Positions 54,294 through 55,028 of a stretch of DNA of 55,028 nt are shown in pieces (position 1 is the stretch's first letter; each line of letters begins with the position of its first letter). A model generated the notes under the pieces. That model was not told the DNA's origin and did no database searches. It saw nothing but the letters and a program-made list of their open reading frames with translations. Position numbers and translations under genes: made by a program. This DNA is from Planctomycetaceae bacterium (GTDB lineage: Bacteria > Planctomycetota > Planctomycetia > Planctomycetales > Planctomycetaceae), in contig JANSXP010000052.1 of NCBI GenBank assembly GCA_024742875.1, positions 1 through 55,028 of the forward strand, in the 5' to 3' direction.

Positions 54294-55028
54294 ATGAACA
54301 CACTGGACGCCTATCAGCTGCCGCCAGACATCTTCGCAGAGGCCCGCACGACCTGCTGCGAGGCGACGGGCCCCGACAACACCGTGGTACGAGTGACCGT
54401 TTTTTCGCAGGCACTGAGCGACAACCCACGGTTTCGCGCGGCACTTCGATACCACGCTCCGACTCTGCTGGGCATTCATCACTTCCACATTCTGAAGACG
54501 GTGCAGTGGGGAGAAGCCGACGGACGCATGTACCTGGTCAGCGAAACCCCGGAAGGAGAACCGCTGCAGGACGGCAGCCTGTGCGATCTGGAGTGGGATC
54601 AGATTATTGATATCGCCTGGCAGATCACGTCGGCCGTGCAGCACGCCCACAATCTGGGGCTGGCCCACGGTGACCTGACAGGCCGCCGTGTTTTTGTCTC
54701 CCCCCAGATTCGTGTGCAGGTGGAGGGATTCGGCCTGGGGCATTGGCTTTTTGAGGCTGATGAGCCCGCCGCCCAGGATGCGTTTCATTTGCAGCGACGG
54801 GATGTGCAGCAGCTGGTCATGATGCTGTCCGCACTCATTCCGCTGGCCGCCGAACAGGATCAGCCCCTGTTGCAGGAGTATCGGTCACTGCTCGAGCAAC
54901 TGCAGGCAAATCCCGAAGAACACACGGCTCGCGACGTGCAGCGGCAACTCGGGCAGCTGCTGCTGCGGGAAACGGAGGACGAAATCGAAATGATCGATCA
55001 GCGGACGGGGATCAGTCATACAGGACGG
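54294..55028 (+). CDS. Kinase-fold protein, probable pseudokinase (partial, runs off window end)
   Basis: 245 codons are open to the window edge. The N-lobe reads VVRVTVFSQALSDNPRFRAA, which fits the VAVK strand with the key Lys not evident. The hinge region YLVSETPEGEPL and helix AVQHAHNLGLAHGDLTGRRV match a serine/threonine-kinase C-lobe with HGDL in place of HRDLKxxN (Asp kept, Lys and Asn lost). The DFG site reads EGFGL, so the metal-binding Asp is missing. This points to a pseudokinase or a strongly divergent kinase. The ATG at 54294 opens the frame with good homology from residue 20 on; no Shine-Dalgarno stands out. It is 136 bp after rpsA and may be co-transcribed. Confidence 0.75.
   Translation, partial: MNTLDAYQLPPDIFAEARTTCCEATGPDNTVVRVTVFSQALSDNPRFRAALRYHAPTLLGIHHFHILKTVQWGEADGRMYLVSETPEGEPLQDGSLCDLEWDQIIDIAWQITSAVQHAHNLGLAHGDLTGRRVFVSPQIRVQVEGFGLGHWLFEADEPAAQDAFHLQRRDVQQLVMMLSALIPLAAEQDQPLLQEYRSLLEQLQANPEEHTARDVQRQLGQLLLRETEDEIEMIDQRTGISHTGR

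Overview
The window reads as chromosomal DNA of a planctomycete. The evidence is the paired DUF1587/DUF1592/DUF1588/DUF1585 cytochrome-like and DUF1552 genes, a giant secreted protein with the LEPR-XLL-like N-terminus and a DUF4347 domain, a very large PQQ-propeller protein, tandem oversized signal peptidases, a thioredoxin/haem/double-PDZ protein, and an FGE-sulfatase-fold protein. An LPS-type outer membrane is implied by LptB, an LpxL/HtrB-type acyltransferase and a TolC-family protein. I see no rRNA, tRNA, CRISPR array, transposase, integrase or phage gene.

Layout, left to right. 1-3189 (minus): nrdR (cut by the window edge) downstream of clpC, with a clear intrinsic terminator between them. 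3190-3946: a long divergent intergenic region. 3947-5760 (plus): a ThiD2-ThiE fusion overlapping a ComF-type phosphoribosyltransferase. 5804-19974 (minus): a possible signalling/surface module of a 3189-residue secreted protein, a hybrid histidine kinase with receiver and HPt domains, and a receiver/HD-GYP c-di-GMP phosphodiesterase. 20268-22642 (minus): a thioredoxin-haem-PDZ protein followed by a GH62 arabinofuranosidase. 23055-31248 (plus): TolC-family lipoprotein, MrfA-type helicase, and the DUF1592 plus DUF1552 pair.

31249-31455 is a convergent intergenic stretch holding a perfect array of six 19-bp palindrome-containing direct repeats. 31456-34936 (minus) is the operon FAD oxidoreductase - DUF1365 - cyclopropane-fatty-acid-synthase-like methyltransferase. 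It is divergent from 35163-36089 (plus), a CarH/LitR-like MerR regulator whose cobalamin-ligand residues are all replaced; a strong terminator follows it. 36211-39716 carries ferrochelatase, an LpxL-type acyltransferase, a DUF309 protein and an endonuclease III with a histone-like tail.

39722-51168 is a long minus-strand run: two tandem signal peptidase I genes, lptB, a tandem-ACT protein, the PQQ-propeller protein, a DacZ-like diadenylate cyclase and a DapA-family enzyme. 51329-55028 (plus) holds an FGE-fold protein without catalytic cysteines, ribosomal protein S1 with a long repeat-bearing acidic N-terminus, and the start of a kinase-fold protein that looks catalytically dead.

The most interesting items are the 19-bp array, the ligand-less B12-fold regulator facing a fatty-acid modification operon, the paired zinc-ribbon signal peptidases with very large inserts, and the giant secreted protein beside c-di-GMP signalling genes. 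No single stretch proves a wholly new system; these are the places to look.
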